Assembly (NCBI RefSeq): GCF_013087515.1
Contig: NZ_JABFCN010000031.1
Coordinates: 54,201-118,200, forward strand
Length of the DNA: 64,000 nucleotides
Reading direction: 5' to 3'
From: Rhizobium sophorae
GTDB lineage: Bacteria; Pseudomonadota; Alphaproteobacteria; Rhizobiales; Rhizobiaceae
Part shown: positions 54,714-63,165 of the stretch, piece after piece
Position numbering within the stretch: the stretch's first letter is position 1
Layout: the number at the start of each line of letters is the position of its first letter
Translations under genes and position numbers: made by a program
Notes under the pieces: model-generated
The model's input: only the letters and a program-made list of their open reading frames with translations
Database searches by the model: none
Told to the model about the DNA's origin: nothing

Positions 54714-56020
54714 CAGTAGGAACCCTGGGCCTTGGTTTCGATTGCCGCAAGGACGGCATCGATATTAGCAGCCGAGGGATCCTGCAGAAATTTCTGCAGC
54801 TGCACGCGATATTCATCGACGAGATCGCCGGGCAAGAGATCTCCGAGCACGAATTGCAACTTCGAGCTTGCGACCGCTGATGTCGCCACCTTCTGCGTCT
54901 CGCCATAGAGCGACGTGTCGGTATTACTGCTTGGTGACGCATAGCCGTTCTTGGCAAGAATGTTGGCGGCCTCGGCGCTCGTCCAGAAATCGAGGAAGGC
55001 GTCTGCTGCCTTCGGATTGGGGCCGTTTGCCGTGACGAGCAGTTCCTTGGTATCGACGCTCGACGTGTCGTCATGACCCATGCCGAGGGCCGGGAACTGG
55101 AAGAGACCGTAATCCTTACCCTCGGTGAGTTTGTAGTCGTTCTTGGCGCGATTATTCATCCACATGCCGATCAGCAGGTAATTTTTGGCGTTCGCCTGGA
55201 AGATTTGGTCGGCTTCCCCGTCCCAGTCGTTGGCGAGCATGGTGTTCGGCGCGCCGCAGCAGCCCGCGGTCAACATTTCGGCATACTTTGTAAGCGCCGT
55301 CTTCACCGCGGGGTCGGTCCACGGAATTTCGTGCGCTCCGAGCTTTGCTGCCGTCTCGACGCCGGCCGTCCTCAAGAGGAGCGTTTCGAACCATTCAGCA
55401 TGCGCCCAGTATTTGCCGGGAATGGCAACTGGAGCCGCGAAGCCCGCGTTGGTGAGCTTCGCAAAGCTGGCCACGAAATCTTCCCACGTCTTCGGCGGCT
55501 CGGTGAGATCCGCCTTGGCAAGGTGCTCCTTTTTATACCAGATGCCGGAGCGGTCGCCGAAGGTGTAGGTCAAGCCATAGGTCTTGCCGGCTATAGCGCC
55601 GAGTTCCTTCCATGATTGGCTGATGAGCCTGTCCCAGCCGAAGGACTTCCATTGGTCGTCGATCGGCCGCAGCATGCCGGCATCGAGCAGTTCCTTCCGG
55701 AAGGCCGGCCAGGTGTTGTAGAGAACATCGACCACTTCGCCGCCCATGAGTGCCGTGCGGATGCCGCCGCGCATGTCTCCTTGGCCGGTAATGGCAACTT
55801 CCCTGATCGTTACTTTTGGATATTTCGCCGTAAATGCATTCTGGATCTGATGCATCATGTCGAGCTCGGAACCACCTAGCCAATTCAGCACCACAAGTTC
55901 GCCGCTCACGCTATCCTGCGCGTTTGCGCTGCCCGTCAACGCCATCAATGCGGCGCTTCCCGCACCGGCAAGCAGGGTGCGGCGACGTATCTCATGCGTG
56001 GATCTACTGCTGTTGGTCAT
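54713..56020 (-). CDS. CUT1 sugar-binding protein, Tat signal
   Basis: Periplasmic binding protein (family 1) of about 435 residues. A twin-arginine motif (IRRRTLLAGAG) precedes a hydrophobic stretch with likely cleavage after SANAQ. The mature part has GELVVLNWLGGSELDMMHQI and NDWDGEADQIFQANAKNYLL, standard for CUT1 binders. GGGAGG at 7-base spacing supports ATG 56020. It is the first gene of a seven-gene operon ending in GH95, so it probably binds a fucosylated or galactose-containing oligosaccharide. Confidence 0.92.
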   Translation of the reverse strand: MTNSSRSTHEIRRRTLLAGAGSAALMALTGSANAQDSVSGELVVLNWLGGSELDMMHQIQNAFTAKYPKVTIREVAITGQGDMRGGIRTALMGGEVVDVLYNTWPAFRKELLDAGMLRPIDDQWKSFGWDRLISQSWKELGAIAGKTYGLTYTFGDRSGIWYKKEHLAKADLTEPPKTWEDFVASFAKLTNAGFAAPVAIPGKYWAHAEWFETLLLRTAGVETAAKLGAHEIPWTDPAVKTALTKYAEMLTAGCCGAPNTMLANDWDGEADQIFQANAKNYLLIGMWMNNRAKNDYKLTEGKDYGLFQFPALGMGHDDTSSVDTKELLVTANGPNPKAADAFLDFWTSAEAANILAKNGYASPSSNTDTSLYGETQKVATSAVASSKLQFVLGDLLPGDLVDEYRVQLQKFLQDPSAANIDAVLAAIETKAQGSY

Positions 56021-56057
56021 GTCACATCCTCCCAAACGTTGACTTTGCCCTAGGCGC

Positions 56058-56080
56058 TCAATTTAATTGAAACGTTATCA
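56058..56080 (-). promoter_or_regulatory. Candidate operator of the sugar operon
   Basis: Upstream of the binding-protein gene lies a perfect 13-base palindrome, TCAATTTAATTGA (56058-56070), running into TGAAACGTTATCA (56068-56080), which has the central ACGT and TGA/TCA ends common in LacI-family operators. The location between the divergent SDR and the sugar operon suits repression by the LacI protein encoded within the operon. Confidence 0.45.
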
Positions 56081-56174
56081 TCTATCTTGAAACTAGCAAG
56101 CGTTTTGTCTGATAGTGCTCGCGAGCAAAACCGTTGCGTTGCGGCGGCGGCGCTGCACAACATAGGAGCATAAA

Positions 56175-57014
56175 ATGACCCGACTTAAGGACAGCGTAGC
56201 GGTCGTCACTGGTGGCGGTAGAGGAATTGGCCGGGAGATCGCCCTCCAACAGGCGCGCGAAGGTGCGACGGTCGCTGTGCTTGCGCGGACGGCCAACGAA
56301 ATCGAGCAGACTGTCTCGCTGATCCAGAGCGAGGGCGGGCGAGCAATCGCTGTGACGACCGACGTAACCGAATACAGCGCTGTCGAAAGCGCTTTTGCCC
56401 GGATCGTATCCGAGTTAGGTCCAGCTGACATGTTGGTCAACAATCACGGCTCTTTCCAGGCTTTCGGACCGATATGGGAGTGTGATCCTGTTACTTGGTG
56501 GCGAGATGTAGAAATCAACTTGCAGGGAACGTTTCACACCTGCCGCGCGGCCTGTCCGGCGATGTTGGCGCGTGGCAGCGGCCGGATCGTCAACCTCGTC
56601 GGCGGGGGGACGGGCAATAGTTTCCCCCATGGCTCGGGATACGCATCGAGTAAAGCAGCGATCATGCGCCTGACGGAGTGTCTCAACGATACAACGATCG
56701 CTCATGGCGTACGCGCCTTTGCAGTCGACCCGGGGCTCGTTCGAACCGAAATGACCGAAAAGCAGTTGTTCTCGGAGGCGGGGAAAACGTACCTGCCTGG
56801 CATTCAGCAGCTCTTCGATGATGGCGTCAACATCGCCCCCTCACGCGCTGCACTTCTGATCGCGGATATCGCTGCTGGCCGTTTCGATGTGCTTGCTGGT
56901 CGCCTCTTGCGCGGGGTCGACGATCGAGATGTACTCGAAAAGGAAATGGACGCTTTGGCTAAAGCCGATGGAAGGGCGTTGCGCTTCAGCGCGATAGGGC
57001 AACAGAAGCTCTGA
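56175..57014 (+). CDS. Short-chain dehydrogenase/reductase, divergent from the sugar operon
   Basis: Classical SDR of 279 residues. Motifs are TGGGRGIG, VNNHGSFQ (His in place of Ala in NNAG), NLVGGGTGNS around the catalytic Ser region and YASSK. The usual VDGG C-terminus is absent and the tail is longer than in most classical SDRs. It shares the regulatory region with the fucoside-type operon and may be an L-fucose or related sugar dehydrogenase; that is inferred only from position. Confidence 0.88.
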   Translation: MTRLKDSVAVVTGGGRGIGREIALQQAREGATVAVLARTANEIEQTVSLIQSEGGRAIAVTTDVTEYSAVESAFARIVSELGPADMLVNNHGSFQAFGPIWECDPVTWWRDVEINLQGTFHTCRAACPAMLARGSGRIVNLVGGGTGNSFPHGSGYASSKAAIMRLTECLNDTTIAHGVRAFAVDPGLVRTEMTEKQLFSEAGKTYLPGIQQLFDDGVNIAPSRAALLIADIAAGRFDVLAGRLLRGVDDRDVLEKEMDALAKADGRALRFSAIGQQKL

Positions 57015-57149
57015 GCCGATTGGATGAACGGGGCATCTTAAGGCGGAGCGGCGGAAGGACAGGGCCGTCCATGTCATTCTCGAAAACTACTCCACCATAA
57101 AACGGAAGACAGGCTCCGGTAGCGCCCTCGTTGGGCAATACGGTTGTTG

Positions 57150-57722
57150 CTATGAGGCTGCAAGCAATAGTGCCGCTTGAACACCGCCCTCCAAAATGCT
57201 CGAAGCCTTTTCAGGGGTGGAGACTGCTCGGGCAATCTGGAGGGTTCCCACCATCAACCCGAAGATCGCTGTTGCTCTCTCTTTGGGCGAGGCCACCACC
57301 GAAGCGGGAAGTCTCGAAGACAGAACCTCTGTGAATTTGCTTAATTCATCCTCATATGCCGCACGGGTCATCTCGGGCTGTCTGCCGATCTCGGGTAGCA
57401 ACGCAGCCGATGGGCAGCCGCTTTCACGCCGTAGCATATGGTCTAGGCTAAGATAGTCGCGGATAATGCTCTCAAGATCCAACCCCTCGTCACGGGCATG
57501 CTCCAGATTTTCTCGCTGTTGCAACAGTGCGTTCACCATGGCCTCTTTCACGAGCGCCTCTTTTGAATCGAAGTGAGCATAGAACGCACCGTTTGTCAGT
57601 CCGGCCTCGGTCATGACTCCAGCCAGCCCCGAGGCGGCCGCGCCGTCGGCTCGAAAGCGCCTGGACGCGACGTCGATGATCCGACGCCGCGTATTTTCCT
57701 TATGACCTTTCTCAAATCGCAT
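57150..57722 (-). CDS. TetR-family transcriptional repressor
   Basis: Repressor of 190 residues. The N-terminal helix-turn-helix is typical (RRRIIDVASRRFRADGAAAS, then GLAGVMTEAGLTNGAFYAHF), followed by DSKEALVKEA and an all-helical ligand domain resembling the group with a C-terminal TetR_C tail. It is the last gene of an amidase-DUF302-TetR operon whose promoter carries two matching palindromes, so it is probably autoregulated with the two genes it follows. Confidence 0.9.
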   Translation of the reverse strand: MRFEKGHKENTRRRIIDVASRRFRADGAAASGLAGVMTEAGLTNGAFYAHFDSKEALVKEAMVNALLQQRENLEHARDEGLDLESIIRDYLSLDHMLRRESGCPSAALLPEIGRQPEMTRAAYEDELSKFTEVLSSRLPASVVASPKERATAIFGLMVGTLQIARAVSTPEKASSILEGGVQAALLLAAS

Positions 57723-57784
57723 AAGTTGCCTCCAGAAATGCTATGTTCATGCGATAAACGTCGATCAGAATAATGCCTTTTACG

Positions 57785-58270
57785 TCAGAAGGCAGCTTCT
57801 TCAAGAGCGGCCATCAGGTCCTGATCAAGCTTTTGCGCAACTTCGTCGACTTGCGGGTCAGCGAGATGCCCAAAGGTAGTGATCGGCCGGTCATATTCGA
57901 AGGCCACGCCGTCCACGTCCTCGAGCAGAAGAACCCGAACAGGTGCATAGAGGCCCGCCGCGACGCGATGCCGCGTCATCTTCGACGCGGTCAACGGATT
58001 CCCGATATCGTACTGGATCGACTGACGCTGCAGACCTGCTACCTGTAGAAGCGCTCCGTGATCCCTGAAGCCAAAAATCGACAGAGCTGGCAGGGCCGCC
58101 AGTTCTTGAAGTGCGCGCTCCGTTTGCCGGTAGCGCAGGAGTGTGAATATCCCGTCATCAATGCGGGGGATGATGGATTCCAGCTTAGCCTTGACGGCAG
58201 TGAACTTTCTGCCGGAGCGGATCGTTACATGTTCGACACTAATCTTTTTGATGTCTTTTAAGCTCGTCAT
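57785..58270 (-). CDS. DUF302-domain protein
   Basis: Soluble protein of 161 residues. The C-terminal half is the DUF302 domain, seen in YDIGNPLTASKMTRHRVAAG, YAPVRVLLLED and RPITTFGHLADPQVDEVA. ATG 58270 with AGAAAGG upstream is preferred to the TTG at 58276. DUF302 proteins are small alpha/beta proteins of unknown biochemical role, often in stress or redox operons. Here it sits between an amidase and a TetR repressor, suggesting a role in binding or handling an amide compound. Confidence 0.8.
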   Translation of the reverse strand: MTSLKDIKKISVEHVTIRSGRKFTAVKAKLESIIPRIDDGIFTLLRYRQTERALQELAALPALSIFGFRDHGALLQVAGLQRQSIQYDIGNPLTASKMTRHRVAAGLYAPVRVLLLEDVDGVAFEYDRPITTFGHLADPQVDEVAQKLDQDLMAALEEAAF

Positions 58271-58312
58271 TTGCAATGCCTTTCTAAGGGGTGGTCGATC
58301 GAAACTCGCGTT

Positions 58313-59758
58313 TCAAAGCGACGAAATGCCGAGAGCCTCGACCCGGCGTGCCAATGTCAGAAGACGAAGATCGCTATCAGCAGGAGCATCGATCTCAATG
58401 CCAATCGGAAGGTCGGTGCTGACCTTACCCATCGGTATGCTGATGCCGGGGAGGCCTGCTCCGCTCGCAGGTATGGTGTTGTTTGCGAGCGCTGCGAATG
58501 TCACTTGCTTGCCCGCGATCAGGAATTCATTTTCTTTGCCGATTTCCGGTGCGGGGCAGGGGGTTGTCGGCAGGATCAGCGCCTCGGCGCCGCTCTTTGC
58601 AAAAGCCTCTATAAATAGTCGCTGGATCTTGGGTCGATCGGCGGTCAGCGCATTGTGGTACGCATCAGGTGTCAGCCATTGGGCTCCGGTCGGAAGCACC
58701 AGATGCTGCCAAACTTCTTTCAAGCCCGACTTCAGATCCCTGTAAATCTCGTCAAACGAGGTCGGGACGCCATTTTCCTGTAGGAATCCGGCAACTGCTT
58801 CTCTTGTTTCTCGGAAGAACAGGTTCCACGTCGTCGAATTCGCCAGCGTGGAAAACTCATCGCCGAGGTCGATTTCCACAACTTCGGCTCCAGCGTCGCG
58901 GAGCCTGCGCGTCACTTCGTAGAATCGCGCTTCGACGTCCGTGTCAACGACGTCCAGATATTGCTTTGGAGCATATGCAAAACGCACGCCCTTGAGATCA
59001 CCTTCCTCGGATGTCGTCGACGGAGAGGCCCTGGTCACTACCTGGTCGATCAATTCGCAGTCTTCGACAGATCGAGCAAAAACACCGGTCGTGTCGAGAG
59101 CGTGCGAAATCGGAGCGACACCGTCCCGTGGCCAGCGACCGGTCGTCGGCTTGAAGCCAACCACGCCACAGAGCGATGCCGGCACCCGGATCGAACCGAT
59201 CGTGTCTCCCCCGAACGCCGCCGGTACAATTCCCGCGGCTACAGCCGCCGCGGAACCGCTCGACGATCCACCGCTAATCCGCTCACGAGCATGGGGATTT
59301 TTCACCTGTCCAAACGGACTATTGTCTCCGGTCAATCCGAAAGACATTTCGACGAGGTTGTTCTTGCCGAAAACGATCGCGCCGGCGTCTTTGACGGCAC
59401 TGATAACGCCCGCATCGTGCGCGGGTACGAAGTCTTTCAGATTGCTGACGCCGAGCGTCGTACGTAGCCCGTTCGTCAGATAACTGTCCTTCACCCCTAG
59501 GGGAACACCAAGCAATGGGCCCGAAGCGCCGGCGGATCGCGCCCTGTCCGCTGCAGATGCCGCGGCGATGACAGCCTCATCGTCGATTGTAATGAACGCT
59601 TTGAGGTCCGCTTGCTCCCGAGCCTTCCGTAAGAGCGCCTCCGCATAGGCCTGTGCCGAGAATTCGACTTCGTTCATTGCGCGAACAGCCTGGGCAAGGC
59701 TAAGTTCGGCAAACTGGCTTGCTGTGTTCGACGGTTCTGAATTGACTAGGTTTTTCAT
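58313..59758 (-). CDS. Amidase-signature hydrolase
   Basis: Amidase-signature enzyme of 481 residues. Lys in PLGVKDSYLTNG, cis-Ser in GGSSSGSAAAVAAG and nucleophile Ser in GGDTIGSIRVPA form the triad; Ile replaces the usual Gly before the nucleophile region (DTGGS becomes DTIGS). Start ATG 59758 follows AAGGA; an upstream in-frame start adds 19 residues across that site. It leads the TetR-controlled operon. The substrate is a small or aromatic amide; there is no GatB/GatC partner. Confidence 0.9.
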   Translation of the reverse strand: MKNLVNSEPSNTASQFAELSLAQAVRAMNEVEFSAQAYAEALLRKAREQADLKAFITIDDEAVIAAASAADRARSAGASGPLLGVPLGVKDSYLTNGLRTTLGVSNLKDFVPAHDAGVISAVKDAGAIVFGKNNLVEMSFGLTGDNSPFGQVKNPHARERISGGSSSGSAAAVAAGIVPAAFGGDTIGSIRVPASLCGVVGFKPTTGRWPRDGVAPISHALDTTGVFARSVEDCELIDQVVTRASPSTTSEEGDLKGVRFAYAPKQYLDVVDTDVEARFYEVTRRLRDAGAEVVEIDLGDEFSTLANSTTWNLFFRETREAVAGFLQENGVPTSFDEIYRDLKSGLKEVWQHLVLPTGAQWLTPDAYHNALTADRPKIQRLFIEAFAKSGAEALILPTTPCPAPEIGKENEFLIAGKQVTFAALANNTIPASGAGLPGISIPMGKVSTDLPIGIEIDAPADSDLRLLTLARRVEALGISSL

Positions 59759-60127
59759 GGAAGATCCTTGGCTTAAGTACCTGATCGCGAGCTCACAAGG
59801 TGAAGGCATCACCAAGTTATATTACGGTCATAATATAAGATTACGAACGTAATGCAATATGCCGCGCGAGTTTTCTTGGCGTCGCCTTGTGGACAGCCCC
59901 CAAGCGGCGGGTCATCAAGCGGCCTTTCAAGGGCGGTTGGCCGCTAAGTCGAGAGATTGCAGTGAAAGTGTTGCGCACTTGCGGGCTAAGCGGGGCAGCA
60001 GCCGTCGGTGCGGAGCGAGAGGGACTGCTTAGCGGCGCACAAGACTAGCTCATTGATCTAACGCAAATCTTATAGCGAGAAGGCCGCGCGCGCTCGGCCT
60101 GACATATTCGCGGTATACTTGCGGCCT
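59759..60127. other. Intergenic region with amidase promoter, otherwise empty
   Basis: About 370 bases. The amidase promoter and operators lie at 59817-59857. From 59860 to 60127 I see no gene; a loose inverted repeat (GCTAAGC near 59980 and GCTTAGC near 60028) is present, without a T tract. Confidence 0.5.
59817..59857 (-). promoter_or_regulatory. Amidase-operon promoter overlapped by two tandem TetR-type operators
   Basis: On the minus strand, TTGCAT (59857-59852) and TATTAT (59835-59830) form a sigma-70 promoter with a 16-base spacer. Two 14-base palindromes overlap it, ATTACGAACGTAAT (59840-59853, perfect arms) in the spacer and ATTACGGTCATAAT (59821-59834, one mismatch) on the -10. They lie 19 bases apart. 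The second is embedded in an extended palindrome, TTATATTA to TAATATAA (59817-59838). This is a strong arrangement for repression by the TetR protein of this operon. Confidence 0.7.
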
Positions 60128-60685
60128 TCAAAATGCGCTGAGGGTCAGCACGGCCGAGAACACCAGCAGGGTTGCGGATCCGCATCGCCGAGCCAGCAAC
60201 GGCATTTGTTTTTCACTTCCGAGAACAATTCTGCCTGTCGACAGCCAGATCGAAGATGCGAAAAGGACGACGAAGGTGAGGGTTGCAGTGGCGGCTGTCG
60301 CAGAGACATCCCCCGCAGGAGGCATCATCGTAAGCCCTATGATAAGCGCCTTGGGATTTAACAGCGTCGTGATCGCCAGTTGCCGTACTGTCACTACCTC
60401 GATGGGACTGGATCCGGCACCCCAGAGTCGCAGCGCAAGGTAGGATACCCAGGCTGCAGAGGCAAGCTTGATACCTTGTGCGACCAGAGGGTGCTGGTGG
60501 AGAAAGGGACCGGCTAGGCCGGACACCGGAACGACAATAGCAAGATAAGCGGCTGCGACCGTACCAAGCAGCATGATCGCGCGCCCGGCAGTCAGACCCT
60601 GAGAGGCCATCGCCAATATCGCGTTGGTCGGCCCAGGCAAAATGAGAAGCGCAAAAACGCCGGCTGCGAAAGGTAGGAGATACAC
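60128..60685 (-). CDS. LysE/RhtB-family amino acid exporter
   Basis: Inner-membrane exporter of about 185 residues with five to six hydrophobic segments. The family N-terminus FALLILPGPTNAILAMAS carries the PGP motif, and TTLLNPKALIIGL is the conserved loop. GTG 60685 with GAGGGA upstream is preferred; a TTG at 60745 would add 20 polar residues. It stands alone between the amidase operon and the small membrane gene. LysE proteins export amino acids or related metabolites. Confidence 0.85.
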   Translation of the reverse strand: MYLLPFAAGVFALLILPGPTNAILAMASQGLTAGRAIMLLGTVAAAYLAIVVPVSGLAGPFLHQHPLVAQGIKLASAAWVSYLALRLWGAGSSPIEVVTVRQLAITTLLNPKALIIGLTMMPPAGDVSATAATATLTFVVLFASSIWLSTGRIVLGSEKQMPLLARRCGSATLLVFSAVLTLSAF

Positions 60686-60738
60686 TGTTTCGGTCCCTCG
60701 ATTCCGTCCGCTTTTTGCACGGTCAGCCACGTCAGTCG

Positions 60739-60752
60739 TTGACAAAGATCAC
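60739..60752. promoter_or_regulatory. Near-match FNR/FixK-type box
   Basis: TTGACAAAGATCAC matches TTGAY-N4-RTCAA at nine of ten defined positions. Its centre is about 70 bases from ATG 60814 of the small membrane gene and about 60 from the LysE GTG. Either could be its target. Weaker than the boxes upstream of hemA and the CBS gene. Confidence 0.3.
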
Positions 60753-60813
60753 TTTGCAGCCGGAACATTCTCGTGGCCTGGCCGTTGGCATGAGCTAACC
60801 CTGAGGTGCCGCC

Positions 60814-61029
60814 ATGCCTCGCATGATCAGCTTCATACTCACTCAATTGACCACGGGCTTTGCAATTGGATGCGCCGCGGGGTTCTTAGTTTTGCAAAAC
60901 GGCTTTTTGTCTTCCAGCGCCATGGCAGGCACTCTTGAGAATTACCTTGCCCAAGGACTGTTCGTCTATCTCTTCGCGAGCACGATAAGCATGGGCTACC
61001 TGGCCACAGCTCTTCTGCTGGAAGAATAG
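60814..61029 (+). CDS. Small membrane protein of unknown function
   Basis: A 71-residue protein with two likely membrane helices (ISFILTQLTTGFAIGCAAGF and QGLFVYLFASTISMGYLATA) and a short linker. GAGG lies 7 bases before ATG 60814. It does not resemble a known family to me. It is convergent with hemA, and a near-FNR box lies upstream, so it may belong to the same microaerobic response. Confidence 0.6.
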   Translation: MPRMISFILTQLTTGFAIGCAAGFLVLQNGFLSSSAMAGTLENYLAQGLFVYLFASTISMGYLATALLLEE

Positions 61030-61151
61030 CCGCTTTAATTCTCATCAAAAGGCCCGGCTTGTGTAACGGTGTCCAATAGTTGCTGAGGATCGATCCCCCG
61101 GTCAGGAATGTAGCAAATGGACCTTGCGTGCTCCATGACCGGCGCTCTCGC

Positions 61152-62366
61152 TCAGGCAACCATCCGCGCCAATGCACAGCGCGACCAGAGCGAATGCAGC
61201 GCCTCGACCAGATGGGCGATATCGGCGTCGGAATGCAGCGGCGTCGGCGTGATGCGCAGGCGCTCGGTCTTCTTCGGCACGGTCGGATAGTTGATCGGCT
61301 GGACGTAGACGCCGCAATTGTCGAGCAGCAGATCGGAGATCCACTTGCACTTGGCCGCATCGCCGACCAGCACCGGCACGATATGGCTCGGATTGGGCAT
61401 ATGCGGAATGCCGCGTAGGTCGAGCAGCGCTCTCAGCTTGCGGACACGATCCTGATGACGGGCGCGCTCGAACTGGCTGACCTTCAGGTGCTGGATCGAG
61501 GCGACGGCGCCGGCGGCAAGTGCCGGCGGCAGCGCCGTGGTGAAGATGAAGCCGGAGGCAAACGAGCGAATGAAATCGCAAAGCGCCGTCGAAGAGGCGA
61601 TATAGCCGCCCATCACCCCGAAAGCCTTGCCGAGCGTGCCCTCAATGACGGTCAACCGGTCCATCAGCCCCTCGCGTTCGGCAATGCCGCCGCCGCGCGG
61701 GCCGTACATGCCGACGGCATGCACTTCGTCGAGATAGGTCATCGCGCCATATTTGTCGGCGAGATCGCAGATCTCCTTGATCGGGGCGATATCGCCGTCC
61801 ATCGAATAGACGCTCTCGAAGGCGATCAGCTTCGGCGCCCTCGGATCGGCGGCAGCGAGCTTGGCTTCGAGATCGGCCACGTCATTGTGCTTCCAGATCA
61901 CCTTGTCGCACTTGGCGTGGCGAATACCCTCGATCATCGAGGCATGGTTCATAGCGTCAGAGAAGATTATGAGCCCAGGAATCTTCGCACCGAGCGTGCC
62001 GAGTGCCGCCCAGTTGGAAACATAGCCTGATGTGAAGATCAGTGCCGCTTCCTTGCCGTGCAGATCGGCAAGCTCACGTTCGAGCATGACGTGATGGTGG
62101 TTGGTGCCAGAAATATTCCGGGTGCCTCCCGCACCCGCGCCACAGTGGTCGATGGCGTTCTTCATCGCTTCGATCACCTTCGGATGCTGGCCCATGCCGA
62201 GATAGTCGTTGGAGCACCAGACGGTAACTTCTTTTGCGCCATCGGCCGTATGGCGCGTCGCGCGCGGAAAATTGCCGCGGTGACGTTCGAGATCGGCAAA
62301 AACGCGGTAACGGCCCTCGGCATGAAGCCCGTCCAACTCGTTTTTGAAAAACGCTTCGAAATCCAT
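61152..62366 (-). CDS. hemA: 5-aminolevulinate synthase
   Basis: Pyridoxal phosphate enzyme of 404 residues that condenses glycine with succinyl-CoA to 5-aminolevulinate, the first step of haem synthesis in alphaproteobacteria (C4 pathway). Diagnostic segments are VWCSNDYLGMGQHPKV, GAGAGGTRNISGTNHHHVML, DEVHAVGMYGPRGGGIAERE and the PLP lysine in EGTLGKAFGVMGGYI. ATG 62366 follows AGGGGAG at 7-base spacing; an in-frame GTG at 62372 is less likely. A perfect FNR-type box and a TATATT -10 element lie upstream, giving class II FNR geometry, so oxygen-limited induction is likely. Confidence 0.97.
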   Translation of the reverse strand: MDFEAFFKNELDGLHAEGRYRVFADLERHRGNFPRATRHTADGAKEVTVWCSNDYLGMGQHPKVIEAMKNAIDHCGAGAGGTRNISGTNHHHVMLERELADLHGKEAALIFTSGYVSNWAALGTLGAKIPGLIIFSDAMNHASMIEGIRHAKCDKVIWKHNDVADLEAKLAAADPRAPKLIAFESVYSMDGDIAPIKEICDLADKYGAMTYLDEVHAVGMYGPRGGGIAEREGLMDRLTVIEGTLGKAFGVMGGYIASSTALCDFIRSFASGFIFTTALPPALAAGAVASIQHLKVSQFERARHQDRVRKLRALLDLRGIPHMPNPSHIVPVLVGDAAKCKWISDLLLDNCGVYVQPINYPTVPKKTERLRITPTPLHSDADIAHLVEALHSLWSRCALARMVA

Positions 62367-62419
62367 GTGCACGCTCCCCTGTGTGATCGGAGCAATATAT
62401 TGTGAGGGGTTAGGCGTAT

Positions 62420-62433
62420 TTGATCTTGATCAA
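62420..62433 (-). promoter_or_regulatory. Perfect FNR/FixK box of the hemA promoter
   Basis: TTGATCTTGATCAA matches the FNR consensus TTGAT-N4-ATCAA exactly. On the minus strand a TATATT -10 hexamer lies at 62399-62394, which puts the box centre close to -40 from the implied start near 62387. This is the standard activator position. Confidence 0.85.
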
Positions 62434-62756
62434 GTTGGATGAAGGCCGCGCACCAGGCGGGCGGCTAACGCGTCGGACCAGCCACGCCGGCTGAACGGAG
62501 CTTCGACGAACGGCCCCTTTGCCGTCTGCTGATTGCGGCCGGTCATTCCAATCGTTGCAGCCGACAGGGGTTGTTGATCAGTATCAATTGTCGGAACGGC
62601 GCCCGGCATAAAGGCTCGAAGGTATGAGCCCAATTCCACATCCTAAAACGCAATCGTCGGCCTTGCCCAGTCTGGCAGGTTCCTGGAACTGCCCTATTCT
62701 GCGTGCTCTGGAAGAGATCGTCGTCGCCGAATGAGCGCGGCCTCGTCCAGCTGTGT

Positions 62757-62770
62757 TTGACCTCCATCAA
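62757..62770. promoter_or_regulatory. FNR/FixK-type box with no assigned gene
   Basis: TTGACCTCCATCAA matches TTGAY-N4-RTCAA at all ten defined positions. On the plus strand, the class II position would place a transcription start near 62805, just upstream of the hairpin at 62840. On the minus strand it would give a long hemA leader. The target is therefore open. Confidence 0.65.
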
Positions 62771-62839
62771 AGAAACGACCTCGCCTATTGTGTATGTCGG
62801 TTTGGCGGGTCGGGATTTTCCCGTGTCAAGGGGGGAAAC

Positions 62840-62896
62840 TTGACAGAGGCTCGCTCGGTTTTGGGGCGCAACACCGAGCGAGCCTCCTCGCGTCAA
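62840..62896 (+). repeat. Long hairpin with perfect 14-bp stem
   Basis: GAGGCTCGCTCGGT (62846-62859) and ACCGAGCGAGCCTC (62873-62886) are exactly complementary around a 13-base loop. Outer arms TTGAC (62840-62844) and GTCAA (62892-62896) extend it after an asymmetric bulge. No T tract follows, so it is not a typical intrinsic terminator. It may be part of a small RNA, or a member of a dispersed intergenic repeat family. Confidence 0.7.
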
Positions 62897-63165
62897 ATTC
62901 ACCCTCACCAATAGGCGCCGTCCGGGACGCCGCGAGCGCGAGCAATTCCTTCCGTCTGGAATTGCGAACAAAGAGTTAAAGCATCGCGGTGTTTCGAAGT
63001 GCTGCAAGCTTGATACGTTCGGGCGTCCAAAATCTGCGAAATTGCCCGCTTGAGGCCAGCAGCGATTTCACAAATCCCTGCGAAAAAGGCGGGCCGATCA
63101 ACCAGGCGGGACGCTGGATGAACTGTTTTCGCGCCATGGCAAAGAGGCAACTTGGAGGTGCTGTC

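Larger units (their letters stand above)
62434..63165. other. Long non-coding region between hemA and the CBS/BON gene
   Basis: About 730 bases without a convincing protein gene; open frames of 63-154 codons lack family motifs and proper start sites. It contains an FNR/FixK-type box at 62757-62770 and, about 70 bases beyond it on the plus strand, a long perfect hairpin at 62840-62896. The arrangement could represent a small RNA gene. Nothing else was identified. Confidence 0.5.

Noticed and set aside
62543..63007. 154-codon minus-strand frame between hemA and the CBS/BON gene
   Set aside because: It runs through the perfect hairpin and an FNR-type box, has no family motif and no good start.
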